Shown: positions 35,381 through 43,749 of the stretch, in pieces | Position numbering within the stretch: position 1 is the first letter of the stretch | Layout of the letters: the number at the start of each line of letters is the position of its first letter | NCBI RefSeq assembly: GCF_003852525.1 | Contig: NZ_QAJL01000006.1 | Coordinates: forward strand, 63,501-127,500 | DNA length: 64,000 nucleotides | Direction of reading: 5' to 3' | From: Pedobacter sp. KBW06 | GTDB taxonomy: Bacteria > Bacteroidota > Bacteroidia > Sphingobacteriales > Sphingobacteriaceae | Notes under the pieces: generated by a model | Seen by the model: only the letters and a program-made list of their open reading frames with translations | Databases searched by the model: none | Told to the model about the DNA's origin: nothing | Program-made: the position numbers and the translations under genes

Positions 35381-35394
35381 TTGATACAAATCAC
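35381..35394. promoter_or_regulatory. Fnr-type box 1 (near match)
   Basis: TTGATACAAATCAC matches TTGAT-N4-ATCAA at nine of ten positions. It lies between the divergent NADP-binding-protein and pirin genes, 10 bases from a perfect copy. Confidence 0.55.
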
Positions 35395-35403
35395 CAAAGA
35401 AGC

Positions 35404-35417
35404 TTGATTTAAATCAA
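35404..35417. promoter_or_regulatory. Fnr-type box 2 (exact)
   Basis: TTGATTTAAATCAA is a perfect TTGAT-N4-ATCAA palindrome, and the symmetry extends two more bases each way (GC...GC; 35402-35419). It lies about 80 bases upstream of both divergent start codons, allowing for the chosen pirin start at 35499. Likely bound by the adjacent Crp/Fnr protein. Confidence 0.7.
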
Positions 35418-35498
35418 GCCGTTTTGATGATCTGCATTATTCAGGATGCTCAGTTAACCCGAGAAATTTGGGTGTGTAAATTAGGAACACATCTGATC

Positions 35499-36365
35499 AT
35501 GAAAAGCTATACAACCAGGCTCCACAGAGGGCTCAATTCCAGGGTCGATGATTTTCTGGTCAACCGCCTGCTGCCATCCGGTGCGATCCGCTCAGTAGGT
35601 GCCATCGTCTTGCTTGACCACACCTATCCGGTAAACCTTCAGCAGGAAAACTTCACGCGGCCTTACGGACAACATGCCCATCCTCATCGGGGCATTGCGA
35701 CCCTTAGTTATGTACTGAGTGGCAGCCTTTCCCATTACGACAGCATGGGGAACCATGGCTTCGTAAACAAGGGAGGTATCCAATGGATGAAGGCCGGCAA
35801 TGGAATTATTCATGAAGAGAAACCTTTCCTTGCGGAAAGAGACGGACCGACCTTCCATTCGCTGCAATTCTGGATCAACCTGCCCGGCGACAGAAAGAAA
35901 GACGACCCTGAATACATCTCCCTGCAGACAAGGGATATCCCTGAAGCAGCATTGCCGAAACATAGCGGAACAATCAGAATCTTAGTCGGGAAATTCGGAA
36001 TATGGGCATCGGCCATACCAACCTTCAATGATGAATTCATTTATCATATCCGTTTGAATCCAAATTCGACCTTCCCATTTTCCCCACCAAATGGTCATGA
36101 AGTCGCGGCATTTGTCCCGGTTACAGAAATCGCCATCAACAGCAGAGTTATAGGAAATAGTAAGCTATTACTCATAGGAGAAGATATCGGGGAAATTGTT
36201 TTTTATAATGATCAGATCAAAGTAGCAGATGTGCTGGTTTTCGGTGGCAGTCCTTATACCGAACCCATCTTTGCGGAAGGCCCTTTTGTGATGAACAGTG
36301 CCTTAGAAATTGCATCCGCTTATAAAGATTTCTTCGAAGGATTATACGGGACGATTCCTTACTAA
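35499..36365 (+). CDS. Pirin-family protein
   Basis: About 288 residues from the ATG at 35499 (MKSYTTRLHRGLNSRVDDFL). The N-terminal cupin reads GQHAHPHRGIATLSYVLSGS, then LSHYDSMGN and MKAGNGIIHEE, which supply the metal-binding histidines and glutamate of pirins. A pirin C-terminal cupin follows. The frame extends 25 codons upstream, but that part overlaps the Fnr-type box region and is not protein-like. Pirins are iron-binding proteins, some with quercetinase activity; the role here is unknown. The gene ends in a palindrome that doubles as a terminator and Fnr box. Confidence 0.92.
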   Translation: MKSYTTRLHRGLNSRVDDFLVNRLLPSGAIRSVGAIVLLDHTYPVNLQQENFTRPYGQHAHPHRGIATLSYVLSGSLSHYDSMGNHGFVNKGGIQWMKAGNGIIHEEKPFLAERDGPTFHSLQFWINLPGDRKKDDPEYISLQTRDIPEAALPKHSGTIRILVGKFGIWASAIPTFNDEFIYHIRLNPNSTFPFSPPNGHEVAAFVPVTEIAINSRVIGNSKLLLIGEDIGEIVFYNDQIKVADVLVFGGSPYTEPIFAEGPFVMNSALEIASAYKDFFEGLYGTIPY

Positions 36366-36396
36366 ACTACTTGATCCAGATCAAGTAGTTTTCTTG
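36365..36396 (+). terminator. Terminator stem containing Fnr-type box 3 (exact)
   Basis: A 12-base perfect stem AACTACTTGATC-CA-GATCAAGTAGTT (36365-36390), followed by TTTTCTTGTTTT, so it can end the pirin transcript. Its core TTGATCCAGATCAA (36371-36384) is an exact TTGAT-N4-ATCAA box, 75 bases upstream of the SnoaL-like gene. It may serve both purposes. Confidence 0.75.
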
Positions 36397-36458
36397 TTTT
36401 AGATCATTCCTGCCTTCTTCCAATTGCCGCAATTTTGTATAGTAATCTTATAAACAAA

Positions 36459-36914
36459 ATGAAAAAGCTCCTCTTATTATTTACCTTATTAAGCAGCACG
36501 CTAGCCGTCGTTGCTCAAACAAAAAGAAACCTTGGGCAGGAAGAAAGGAATAAAAAACTGGCTTCCGAATTCTTCCTTACATTTTACAATGACAAGGACA
36601 TGGTAAAGGCCAGAACCCTGATGCACCCGGATTTTTTCAATCACCACCCCCACTCCGGTAAAGGCGTAGAAGAAACGATTGAAGCCGTCAACAAACATCT
36701 GTTTGGAAAATTCCCTCAGTTCAAAGTAAGTATAAAACGTATTGCTGCCGAGGGAGACCTGGTATGGATCCAGTGCTATACTCAGGACTTTCCAGGCGAT
36801 CATGGAAAGATGTCTATGGACATCTGGAGAATCAAGGACGGGAAAATTGCGGAACACTGGGACATCATCCAGGACATACCTAAAGATATCGACCCCGCAT
36901 TAATGTATAATTAA
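36459..36914 (+). CDS. Exported SnoaL-like protein
   Basis: About 151 residues from the ATG at 36459; an upstream TTG at 36435 would precede the signal peptide and is less likely. The signal MKKLLLLFTLLSSTLAVVAQ is clear. The mature domain has the SnoaL/NTF2-like pattern: FLTFYNDKDMVKARTLMHPD, FFNHHPHSG, and the end DIWRIKDGKIAEHWDIIQDI. Such cone-shaped folds bind small hydrophobic ligands; the activity cannot be told. It is followed after 39 bases by the isochorismatase-fold hydrolase and probably shares its transcript. Confidence 0.88.
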   Translation: MKKLLLLFTLLSSTLAVVAQTKRNLGQEERNKKLASEFFLTFYNDKDMVKARTLMHPDFFNHHPHSGKGVEETIEAVNKHLFGKFPQFKVSIKRIAAEGDLVWIQCYTQDFPGDHGKMSMDIWRIKDGKIAEHWDIIQDIPKDIDPALMYN

Positions 36915-36953
36915 GACTAATCAATCAACATTCATAACCAAAATCAAATTAAG

Positions 36954-37610
36954 ATGTCAACAGAAAAAAACACCAAAGCCGGCCTTGGAGCCCTTCTTGC
37001 CCCTGATAACTGCGTACTGTTATTAATCGACCATCAGCCATTCCAGTTCGCAGGCCTGCGTAGTCATGATTCACAAACCATTATTAACAACGTGGTTGGA
37101 TTAACAAAATGTGCGAAGTTATTTGGCGTCCCCACACTCTTCACAACAGTTCTGGAACAGCGCGGTGGCCTGCTGATTAAACAGCTGCAAGCGGTATTTC
37201 CTGACCAAAAACCAATCGACAGAACCTTTATCAATACCTGGGAAGATACCCGCGTTGTGGATTGGGTAAAAGCGACAGGTAAAAAGAAAATTGTAATGGC
37301 CGCTTTGTGGACAGAAATATGTCTGGCTATGCCGGCAATCCAGGCTCTGGGCGAAGGTTATGAAGTTTATATCGTAACCGACGCTTCGGGCGGAGTGAGT
37401 CTGGAAGCACATGAAATGGCAGTAATGCGCATGGTTCAGGCAGGTGCGGTTCCGATCACCTGGACTGTCTTCGGTTCCGAAATGCAACGCGATTGGGCAC
37501 GCACAGAAACGGTTCCTGCCCTGGGCGAAATGCTGGTAGAACATATGGGAAATGTAGGGACAAGCCTGACATGGGAACTGCAACTACTCGCCACTCCTGT
37601 AGCGGAATAA
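36954..37610 (+). CDS. Isochorismatase-fold hydrolase (YcaC-like)
   Basis: A 218-residue cysteine hydrolase. LLLIDHQPFQF gives the catalytic aspartate (D26), and ALWTEICLAMPAIQAL the nucleophilic cysteine (C123), the set used by isochorismatase-like amidohydrolases. The sequence is close in style to E. coli YcaC, whose natural substrate is unknown. It follows the SnoaL-like gene by 39 bases and is closed by a 12-base stem at 37633. Likely cytoplasmic and part of the detoxification set. Confidence 0.92.
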   Translation: MSTEKNTKAGLGALLAPDNCVLLLIDHQPFQFAGLRSHDSQTIINNVVGLTKCAKLFGVPTLFTTVLEQRGGLLIKQLQAVFPDQKPIDRTFINTWEDTRVVDWVKATGKKKIVMAALWTEICLAMPAIQALGEGYEVYIVTDASGGVSLEAHEMAVMRMVQAGAVPITWTVFGSEMQRDWARTETVPALGEMLVEHMGNVGTSLTWELQLLATPVAE

Positions 37611-37632
37611 AATCAGAACTATAAAAATAAAG

Positions 37633-37664
37633 CTACCTTTCACAGCCTATGTTGTGAAAGGTAG
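37633..37664. terminator. Stem-loop after isochorismatase-fold gene
   Basis: CTACCTTTCACA and TGTGAAAGGTAG form a perfect 12-base stem with an 8-base loop, 22 bases after the stop. It is followed on the plus strand by AAAAA, not T, so termination by this stem alone is uncertain. Confidence 0.55.
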
Positions 37665-37720
37665 AAAAATTAAGAGATGGTGATTATGATATTTGTCTGA
37701 GATCATTTACTTTTATGTAA

Positions 37721-38569
37721 ATGAAATTGCACCTCTCTGACTCAAATTCCGGTGGCCACCTGTTGCTCCTAAACGCGGAGCAATATTTTGAACGTCTTTT
37801 TTATAGCAAAGACCGCGACAATAAATATTTTACCATCGTCTGGAACCGTGCTGAGCAGCAAACAGTGACGATCGATGGAGAAGAGATTGTATTTCCGGCA
37901 CAGTCCATTTTACCGCTGATGTTCAACCAATCCTTCTTTTTTGATAGAAGTTCTGATGTGGTGGCCTGGCAATTCAACAGGGAATTTTACTGTATGGTGG
38001 ACCATGATGCAGAAGTCAGCTGTGTCGGTTTTCTGTTTGCCATAGGTCAAAATCTGTTCATTAATCTGAATGAAGCTTCGCAGGAAAAAATGTTGTTATT
38101 GCTCAATATGTTTATTTCCGAAATGAAAACCTCAGATAATGTGCAGAACGATATGCTCATCATGTTATTGAAGAGACTGATCATTACGGTGACCCAGCTG
38201 GCCAAATCAGAATACCTCCCGGATCCCAAAATGCAGAACGACAGGTTCAATATCATCCGTAAATTCAATTTACTAGTGGAAGGCAATTTTCACAATGAGC
38301 ATTCTGTAAACTTCTACGCGCAACAACTCAACAGATCGCCCAAAACACTTTCCAATCTCTTTGCCTTATTCCAACAAAAGACCCCAATTCAAATCATTCA
38401 GGAACGCATCATCATCGAAGCTAAAAGGCTCCTTTACTACACAGACAAGTCTTCCAAAGAAATCACCTATGAACTCGGGTTTGAAGACCCTGCTTATTTC
38501 AGCAATTTCTTCAAAAAACACACTTCCTACTCTCCCATTGGCTACCGTAATAAGAAACAAATCATCTAA
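37721..38569 (+). CDS. AraC-family transcriptional regulator
   Basis: A 282-residue protein. The N-terminal 170 residues form a cupin-type sensor. The C-terminal HTH pair contains NFYAQQLNRSPKTLSNLFAL and SSKEITYELGFEDPAYFSNF, ending FFKKHTSYSPIGYRNKK. It lies 105 bases upstream of the exported hydrolase gene on the same strand, and is the likely regulator of that gene. The sequence differs from the AraC protein at 31851-32684, so they are not recent copies. Confidence 0.92.
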   Translation: MKLHLSDSNSGGHLLLLNAEQYFERLFYSKDRDNKYFTIVWNRAEQQTVTIDGEEIVFPAQSILPLMFNQSFFFDRSSDVVAWQFNREFYCMVDHDAEVSCVGFLFAIGQNLFINLNEASQEKMLLLLNMFISEMKTSDNVQNDMLIMLLKRLIITVTQLAKSEYLPDPKMQNDRFNIIRKFNLLVEGNFHNEHSVNFYAQQLNRSPKTLSNLFALFQQKTPIQIIQERIIIEAKRLLYYTDKSSKEITYELGFEDPAYFSNFFKKHTSYSPIGYRNKKQII

Positions 38570-38674
38570 GGGAAAAAATTACAATCTAATAGGAAGTATG
38601 TCTATTACCTGAGGCCTCCTTTCAGCCCATCTTTGTATTGTTGATACGAACCAAAAAACTCAACAACAAAAAAG

Positions 38675-39469
38675 ATGAAAACTCAAAATCTAAAAAACAA
38701 AATCAAAACTGGCCTATTGGCCGCAACAGTAGCCATCGCATCAGTAGCAGGCACAGTGACTGAAGTAAATGCTCAGGAAGTAAAAAATGTAGTATTGGTA
38801 CATGGAGCCTTCGCAGATGGCTCAGGATATAAAGCATTGTATACGGTGCTTACAAAAAAAGGATACCATGTAACGGTAGTACAAAACCCTTTGTCTTCGT
38901 TGGAGGATGATGTAAAAGCAACACAGGTAGCTTTAGATAAACAGGATGGCCCGGCAATTCTTGTAGGACATTCCTGGGGTGGAACAGTGATTACAGAAGC
39001 AGGAAATCATCCAAAAGTAGCGGCCCTGGTTTACATCGCAGCATTCCAGCCGGACAATGGAGAGTCGACCGTACAATGGCTTCAAACCGCTCCTCCAGCA
39101 CCGGAAAACGGTGTATTGGCCCCGGACGATAAAGGAATCGTTTATTATGACAAAGCGAAATTCCATAAAGGTTTCTGTGCAGACATCAGCAAGGAAGAAG
39201 CAGATTTCATGTACGCTTCACAAGGGGCCTTTTATGCAAAAGGATTCATCACACCGGTTACCCACGCCGCATGGAGAGATAAACCTGCCTATGGCCTGAT
39301 CGCTACTGAAGACAAAAGCATTGCCCCTGAGATTCAACATGCGATGTATAAACGCTCTAATACAAAAGTAACAGAAGTAAAAGGAAGCCATGTGATCTTC
39401 ATGTCGCAACCTGAAAAAGTAGCCAGCGTGATCATTGAAGCTGCAAAAAAAGGCGTACAGAAAAAATAA
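38675..39469 (+). CDS. Exported alpha/beta hydrolase (copy B)
   Basis: A 264-residue paralogue of the hydrolase at 33103-33816 with an added signal peptide (residues about 1-34, ending VTEVNAQ). VLVHGAFADGSGYKALY and GHSWGGTVITEAGNH are shared, with the nucleophile serine in GHSWGG. The DNA is also close to copy A in opposite orientation. The pair suggests the same reaction in the periplasm or outside and in the cytoplasm. A bidirectional terminator follows at 39487. Nothing in the sequence shows the substrate. TTGATACGAACCAA at 38641, nine of ten positions of an Fnr-type box, lies 34 bases upstream. Confidence 0.93.
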   Translation: MKTQNLKNKIKTGLLAATVAIASVAGTVTEVNAQEVKNVVLVHGAFADGSGYKALYTVLTKKGYHVTVVQNPLSSLEDDVKATQVALDKQDGPAILVGHSWGGTVITEAGNHPKVAALVYIAAFQPDNGESTVQWLQTAPPAPENGVLAPDDKGIVYYDKAKFHKGFCADISKEEADFMYASQGAFYAKGFITPVTHAAWRDKPAYGLIATEDKSIAPEIQHAMYKRSNTKVTEVKGSHVIFMSQPEKVASVIIEAAKKGVQKK

Positions 39470-39486
39470 TAAACACCAATTGAGAG

Positions 39487-39530
39487 AATCGCATTAACCT
39501 AAGCAGAGATTTAGGTTAATGCGATTTTTC
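39487..39530. terminator. Strong bidirectional terminator
   Basis: Arms AATCGCATTAACCTAA (39487-39502) and TTAGGTTAATGCGATT (39511-39526) pair over 16 bases, followed by a T-run on the plus strand. It separates the convergent hydrolase copy B and the GH109-like gene that ends the PUL. Confidence 0.92.
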
Positions 39531-39543
39531 TCTATAAGCCTTT

Positions 39544-40890
39544 TTAAAAACCACTGTTATCCAGTGCAAATTTACTTTTGGCATCCTTCCACTTTCCTTT
39601 GGTAAAATCAGGAAACTTTTGCGGCATATTGCCCTCTTTTAATGATTGCTCAGAAAGCGGCGTAATGACACTCATGGTGAGGGAGTCATAGATATCGATC
39701 GGCGTTTGTTTTTTCTGTTTCACCGACTCCACAAAGGCATTAAACACAAACCAGTCCATTCCGCCATGACCGGCTCCTTCGGCCAGATGTTCGTACTTTT
39801 TCCAGAGCGGATGGTCATATTTATCCAGCCATGTTTTGGCTTTATCCCATTCATCATAAGTTCCGGATTTTCCTTCTACATAGATGGAATCGGCAACATC
39901 CATCCATAAACCTTCCGTACCTTGCACCCTGAATCCCAGAGAATAAGGTCTTGGCAAATGCGTATCATGGGTTAAGGTGACCGTTTCTCCATTTGCACAG
40001 TTCAGCATGGTGGTAATCAGGTCTCCATTTCTGAAATCTACAGCGAGGTTCTTATTTCCGGGAGATACTTTTTCAATATACTTATGCAAACCCCTGGATT
40101 TTGAAGCAAAGGAAACGAGGTTCGTAAACTGGTTCCCACAATTGATGTTGATGTAATTCATAATCGGACCGGCGCCATGGGTCGGATAAATGTCTCCATT
40201 CCGATCGGCATTCCATTGTGTCCGCCATTGTGCTTCACCAACGGTATTGGGGCCAAACTCTCCACCCTTGCCATTAAAATTTAGGCCATCGTTAAACAAC
40301 ACAGGCCTCAGATCATGCTGATACCCACCTTCCAGATGAACCAGTTCTCCGAATACATTGTTCCGGACCATATTCAATACTGCGAGTACATCCCTGCGAT
40401 AGGAAACATTTTCCAGGGTCATGTAAGGAATATTTGTTTCTTCATATACCTTTAGAATCTCCCAGTGATCTTCAACGCTGATCCCGGCAATCACTTCACA
40501 ACCTACGTATTTCCCGGCCCTCATGGCATCAATAGCCTGGTCCTTATGGAACTCCCATGGCGTTGCAATGATCACCGCGTCAAGGTCTTTGCGTTCGAGT
40601 AACTTTTTATAGGCATCAAGCCCGCCGGTATATTCAGCCGGAAGCTTCTTCCCCGCTTTCACAAACTGTGCGCGACAATATTTTAAGGAACTCTCCTGAA
40701 TGTCGCAAATCGCTGTGATTTCCACATCATTACGAAGAAGCCCTTCACTGATGTGGTTCCTTCCCCTTAAGCCTACGCCGATATAACCCAATCGAACCTT
40801 GTCTTTAGCACGGGCGAATAATGCCTCAGGCATTAAGGTCAATCCCGCCAATCCTACAAATCCATTGGCGCAAAAATGTCTTCTGTTCAT
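39544..40890 (-). CDS. GH109-like Gfo/Idh/MocA oxidoreductase
   Basis: A 448-residue protein with a Tat-type leader (MNRRHFCANGFVGLAGLTLM). RLGYIGVGLRGRNHISEGLL is the NAD-binding start, and AVIIATPWEFHKDQAIDAM, MTLENVSYRRDVLAVLNMV, HLEGGYQHDLR and YPTHGAGPIMNYININCGNQ are the stretches shared with GH109 alpha-N-acetylgalactosaminidases. GH109 enzymes use NAD+ to hydrolyse the glycosidic bond. It is the last gene of the PUL, four bases after the kinase-like gene. Assignment to GH109 is from memory of motif style; a plain sugar dehydrogenase remains possible. Confidence 0.85.
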   Translation of the reverse strand: MNRRHFCANGFVGLAGLTLMPEALFARAKDKVRLGYIGVGLRGRNHISEGLLRNDVEITAICDIQESSLKYCRAQFVKAGKKLPAEYTGGLDAYKKLLERKDLDAVIIATPWEFHKDQAIDAMRAGKYVGCEVIAGISVEDHWEILKVYEETNIPYMTLENVSYRRDVLAVLNMVRNNVFGELVHLEGGYQHDLRPVLFNDGLNFNGKGGEFGPNTVGEAQWRTQWNADRNGDIYPTHGAGPIMNYININCGNQFTNLVSFASKSRGLHKYIEKVSPGNKNLAVDFRNGDLITTMLNCANGETVTLTHDTHLPRPYSLGFRVQGTEGLWMDVADSIYVEGKSGTYDEWDKAKTWLDKYDHPLWKKYEHLAEGAGHGGMDWFVFNAFVESVKQKKQTPIDIYDSLTMSVITPLSEQSLKEGNMPQKFPDFTKGKWKDAKSKFALDNSGF

Positions 40891-40894
40891 CTCT

Positions 40895-42019
40895 TTAACT
40901 GTTAATTAACTGGTGTTTTCTGGCCTCTTTAAAGATCCGGTCTTCCATGGATTCCGAATGGGATAACAGCTCCTTAAACAATTTAAGCTGCGCTCTTGTC
41001 CGCTGAAGATTATGGTGTTCGGATTCTATTTTATAATAACGGTCTCCGTTGATATAATCCGTCAGAAACCTGACCGCCTGCATGTAAGGGAGTAAAAGCA
41101 CGCCTTTGATCAAAGACCTCAACTCCCATTCATTGATAAATTGTCTGGCCTCTTCCATGTATCCTCTGGTATAAGCATTAAACAAGGGAATGTTCAATTT
41201 GATGTTCGACAAATCCTTGTCGTCCTCTGTGCTTTTATTGATGATCGTACGAATCGCATCGCCAAAATCATAGGCCACATAACCGGCCATTACCGTATCC
41301 AGATCGATGACACATTGGGCCTTATCTTCTAAATTTAACAACACATTATTGAATTTGGTATCGTAATGGATCACGCGTCTGGGCAAAGTCAACAGCTGTT
41401 CATCTTGCTGAAAAAACGACATCGACCCGGAACTTGCATCTACGGTTTCCAACTCCTCCAATACAAGCGCAACCCGACCCAGAGGATCTTCAGCCTTTGC
41501 TTGTTCCAGCTGTTCCAGTCTTTTCCCCATATGATGAAAATCAGGAATCACATCGTACATCAGCTCCGGGGAAAGGTCACAAAGCATGGCCTGAAATTTC
41601 CCGAAGGCCTTTCCGCCTTCATAAGCCTGCTGCTCGGTTTCTACCACATCATAAGTTTTCGTATCCTTTAGAAAATGGCACATCCGCCAATAGTCCCCAT
41701 AACTGTCCTGATAAAAATAAGGCCCTTCTTTGGTGGCAACCAGCGTCATCACTTCCTTGTCGGGATTGCCTTCTCCGGAGATCAACAGTTGTTTTTTAAG
41801 ATGCGCAATGACCCTGCACATGTTTTCAATCAGTTGGGGCACATTTTTAAATACCTGATGGTTGATCTTCTGGAGCAGGTAATCATACTCCTCGCTCACC
41901 AGGTTCTTGAGGCGATAGGTATCATTAATATGTCCTGTGCCATAAGATTTCAGCGTAGAGATGTCCACATGACACCTGAACTTGGAAGTAATTTCAAATA
42001 AGTTTTCTATTGTTTTCAA
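40895..42019 (-). CDS. N-acetylhexosamine-kinase-like phosphotransferase (APH fold)
   Basis: A 374-residue protein of the aminoglycoside-phosphotransferase fold. The N-lobe has SYGTGHINDTYRL and YLLQKINHQVFKNVPQLIEN, the opening I associate with NahK-type N-acetylhexosamine 1-kinases. The catalytic loop is VIHYDTKFNNVLL (H218, D220, N225), and CVIDLDTVMAGYVAYD supplies the metal-binding D239/D241. It would phosphorylate GalNAc or GlcNAc in the cytoplasm after import. It is followed by the GH109-like gene with a four-base gap and preceded by a beta-helix lipoprotein gene. The exact sugar is inferred from PUL content. Confidence 0.85.
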   Translation of the reverse strand: MKTIENLFEITSKFRCHVDISTLKSYGTGHINDTYRLKNLVSEEYDYLLQKINHQVFKNVPQLIENMCRVIAHLKKQLLISGEGNPDKEVMTLVATKEGPYFYQDSYGDYWRMCHFLKDTKTYDVVETEQQAYEGGKAFGKFQAMLCDLSPELMYDVIPDFHHMGKRLEQLEQAKAEDPLGRVALVLEELETVDASSGSMSFFQQDEQLLTLPRRVIHYDTKFNNVLLNLEDKAQCVIDLDTVMAGYVAYDFGDAIRTIINKSTEDDKDLSNIKLNIPLFNAYTRGYMEEARQFINEWELRSLIKGVLLLPYMQAVRFLTDYINGDRYYKIESEHHNLQRTRAQLKLFKELLSHSESMEDRIFKEARKHQLINS

Positions 42020-42048
42020 AATGAAACGGTTAAGGTTCTTGAATAATT

Positions 42049-43608
42049 TTAATAGGCGGATTCATCTGCTCCGATGTCTAAACGGCCATTTCGAACCCTT
42101 GCCTCTTTGTCAATATCCAGTTCTCCGGGTTGAGCCACAAAAGAAGGTAATCCGGTGTTCACACATAAAGACGCACTGGTTAAATGGAGATTCGGATTGG
42201 GTAAGCTGGCAGAAACAAAGGAAGGATTGCCATAGGTAGAATTGGCATCTAAACCGGTTGCAGTCTTAAATGCGGCCAGAGAGCCATAGGTAGTCTGATT
42301 GATGCTGCCCCAATCGAAGGTGATGTTAGCAGATGAACCGGAAGCAGAAAAATACTTGTTGTAATCAAAGGACAGATTTGTAGCAGTATAACCGGCAGAA
42401 GCCACGATCACAATATTGCTGGCCGACTGGATAATGTTGTTCTTTATCGAAAGCTGATCTGTGTTTTGAAGGTGAATCTCTCCGCCCCATCCCGTTTTAG
42501 AGTAATTTTTGAACAGGGTATTATTGCTGATGCTCGAATTAATCACCTTACTGTTGGGGGCATTGGCGCCCATAATAATACCCGCTTCCACATTATTATA
42601 GATAAAATTGCTTCGGATATTGATGCCTTCTGTATTGTTGTTATTGTTTTCACAGCCAGCACTGATGCCTGTAGAGTTCTCATAAGAAACATTTCCCTCA
42701 ATGTTAATCCATTTCCCGCCATCCACATAAATACCTGCAGAAGTGGCTACCGGCGACACACAGCGGTACACGGTATTGTTTTTCACATTGCCGTTACGCG
42801 CAAAATTAACATTGGCAGGTGCGTTGGTCCAGGAGTAATTACCGGACAAATCGATACCGATATTTTTAATATCGTGAACTACATTACTTTCTACCAGAAA
42901 ATTCTCCACATTGCCCGTTAAGGTCAGGCCTTCGCTATAGCCGGTATTACAGTTATAGATTTCATTACTACCCACATAGATCTCGTTATAAGACACGCCT
43001 GTAGAGCCAACTACGATCAGCGGACTGGCATTGTCGTTACTTGTCGGTACGGCACTGGAATTGGTAGTCCAGCCAATGTTGTAAATTTTGCAAAAAGTGA
43101 AATGAACATCGGTACCGGAACCTACCATATAAATCCCTTTGGCATTGCTTCGGTAATTGTTCGCAATGTTGATGTGTTCAATCCTGAGGTGGCTTTTACT
43201 GGCTATCGCGATCATCTCATTCTGAGCTGAATTGGTCGCATTCACTCCGTCCAGGATCACCACTCCATTGTTATAATTGGTTAAAGTGAACGGTTCAGCG
43301 CTTGAAGCACCTGAATTTGACCAATACAGTCTTTCTTTATAGGTACCTCCTGCCACGTATATGGTAGCACCGACACCATCAGTAGTTTTCCATAATGCGG
43401 CCTGAATGGTTTTAAGTGCCAAAGCTGGAGAAGTTCCGGCATTCGCATCGTTTCCGGAGGTCCCGTTTACATAAAAACTGGTAATAGCCAATACATTTTG
43501 AGTAGCACTTTCTTTTGTGTTTTTAGCAGAAAGACCATCGATTTGATTTTGTTTGGAACAAGCAGTCAGGATGAACGCTAAGATTCCCAATAGGAAGAGA
43601 TTTTTCAT
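42049..43608 (-). CDS. Right-handed beta-helix lipoprotein
   Basis: A 519-residue surface or periplasmic lipoprotein (MKNLFLLGILAFILTACSKQ; lipidated Cys near 17). After about 45 residues it has YVNGTSGNDANAGTSPALAL and a DUF1565-type start (IYVAGGTYKERLYWSN), then many short repeats rich in N, I and G typical of parallel beta-helix polysaccharide lyases or hydrolases. I do not see a family-defining catalytic motif. It lies within the PUL between GH31 (141 bases upstream) and the kinase-like gene. It probably binds or cuts the glycan at the cell surface. Confidence 0.85.
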   Translation of the reverse strand: MKNLFLLGILAFILTACSKQNQIDGLSAKNTKESATQNVLAITSFYVNGTSGNDANAGTSPALALKTIQAALWKTTDGVGATIYVAGGTYKERLYWSNSGASSAEPFTLTNYNNGVVILDGVNATNSAQNEMIAIASKSHLRIEHINIANNYRSNAKGIYMVGSGTDVHFTFCKIYNIGWTTNSSAVPTSNDNASPLIVVGSTGVSYNEIYVGSNEIYNCNTGYSEGLTLTGNVENFLVESNVVHDIKNIGIDLSGNYSWTNAPANVNFARNGNVKNNTVYRCVSPVATSAGIYVDGGKWINIEGNVSYENSTGISAGCENNNNNTEGINIRSNFIYNNVEAGIIMGANAPNSKVINSSISNNTLFKNYSKTGWGGEIHLQNTDQLSIKNNIIQSASNIVIVASAGYTATNLSFDYNKYFSASGSSANITFDWGSINQTTYGSLAAFKTATGLDANSTYGNPSFVSASLPNPNLHLTSASLCVNTGLPSFVAQPGELDIDKEARVRNGRLDIGADESAY

Positions 43609-43749
43609 AGTGTTATAGTTTAGTTTTTAGGGGTTAGTTATTGAATTGGTTCTTTATTTAGGGGTTCTTTATTTAGTGATTGATGATTTGCCTGGTAGTT
43701 GGTGATTTGCTGGGCAGTTACTTAGTTGTTTGGCTGCTCAGCTAATGAA

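Noticed and set aside
35424..35498. Longer pirin start
   Set aside because: The extra 25 codons lie next to the Fnr-type boxes and are not like pirin sequence; MKSYTTRLHRG is the natural start.
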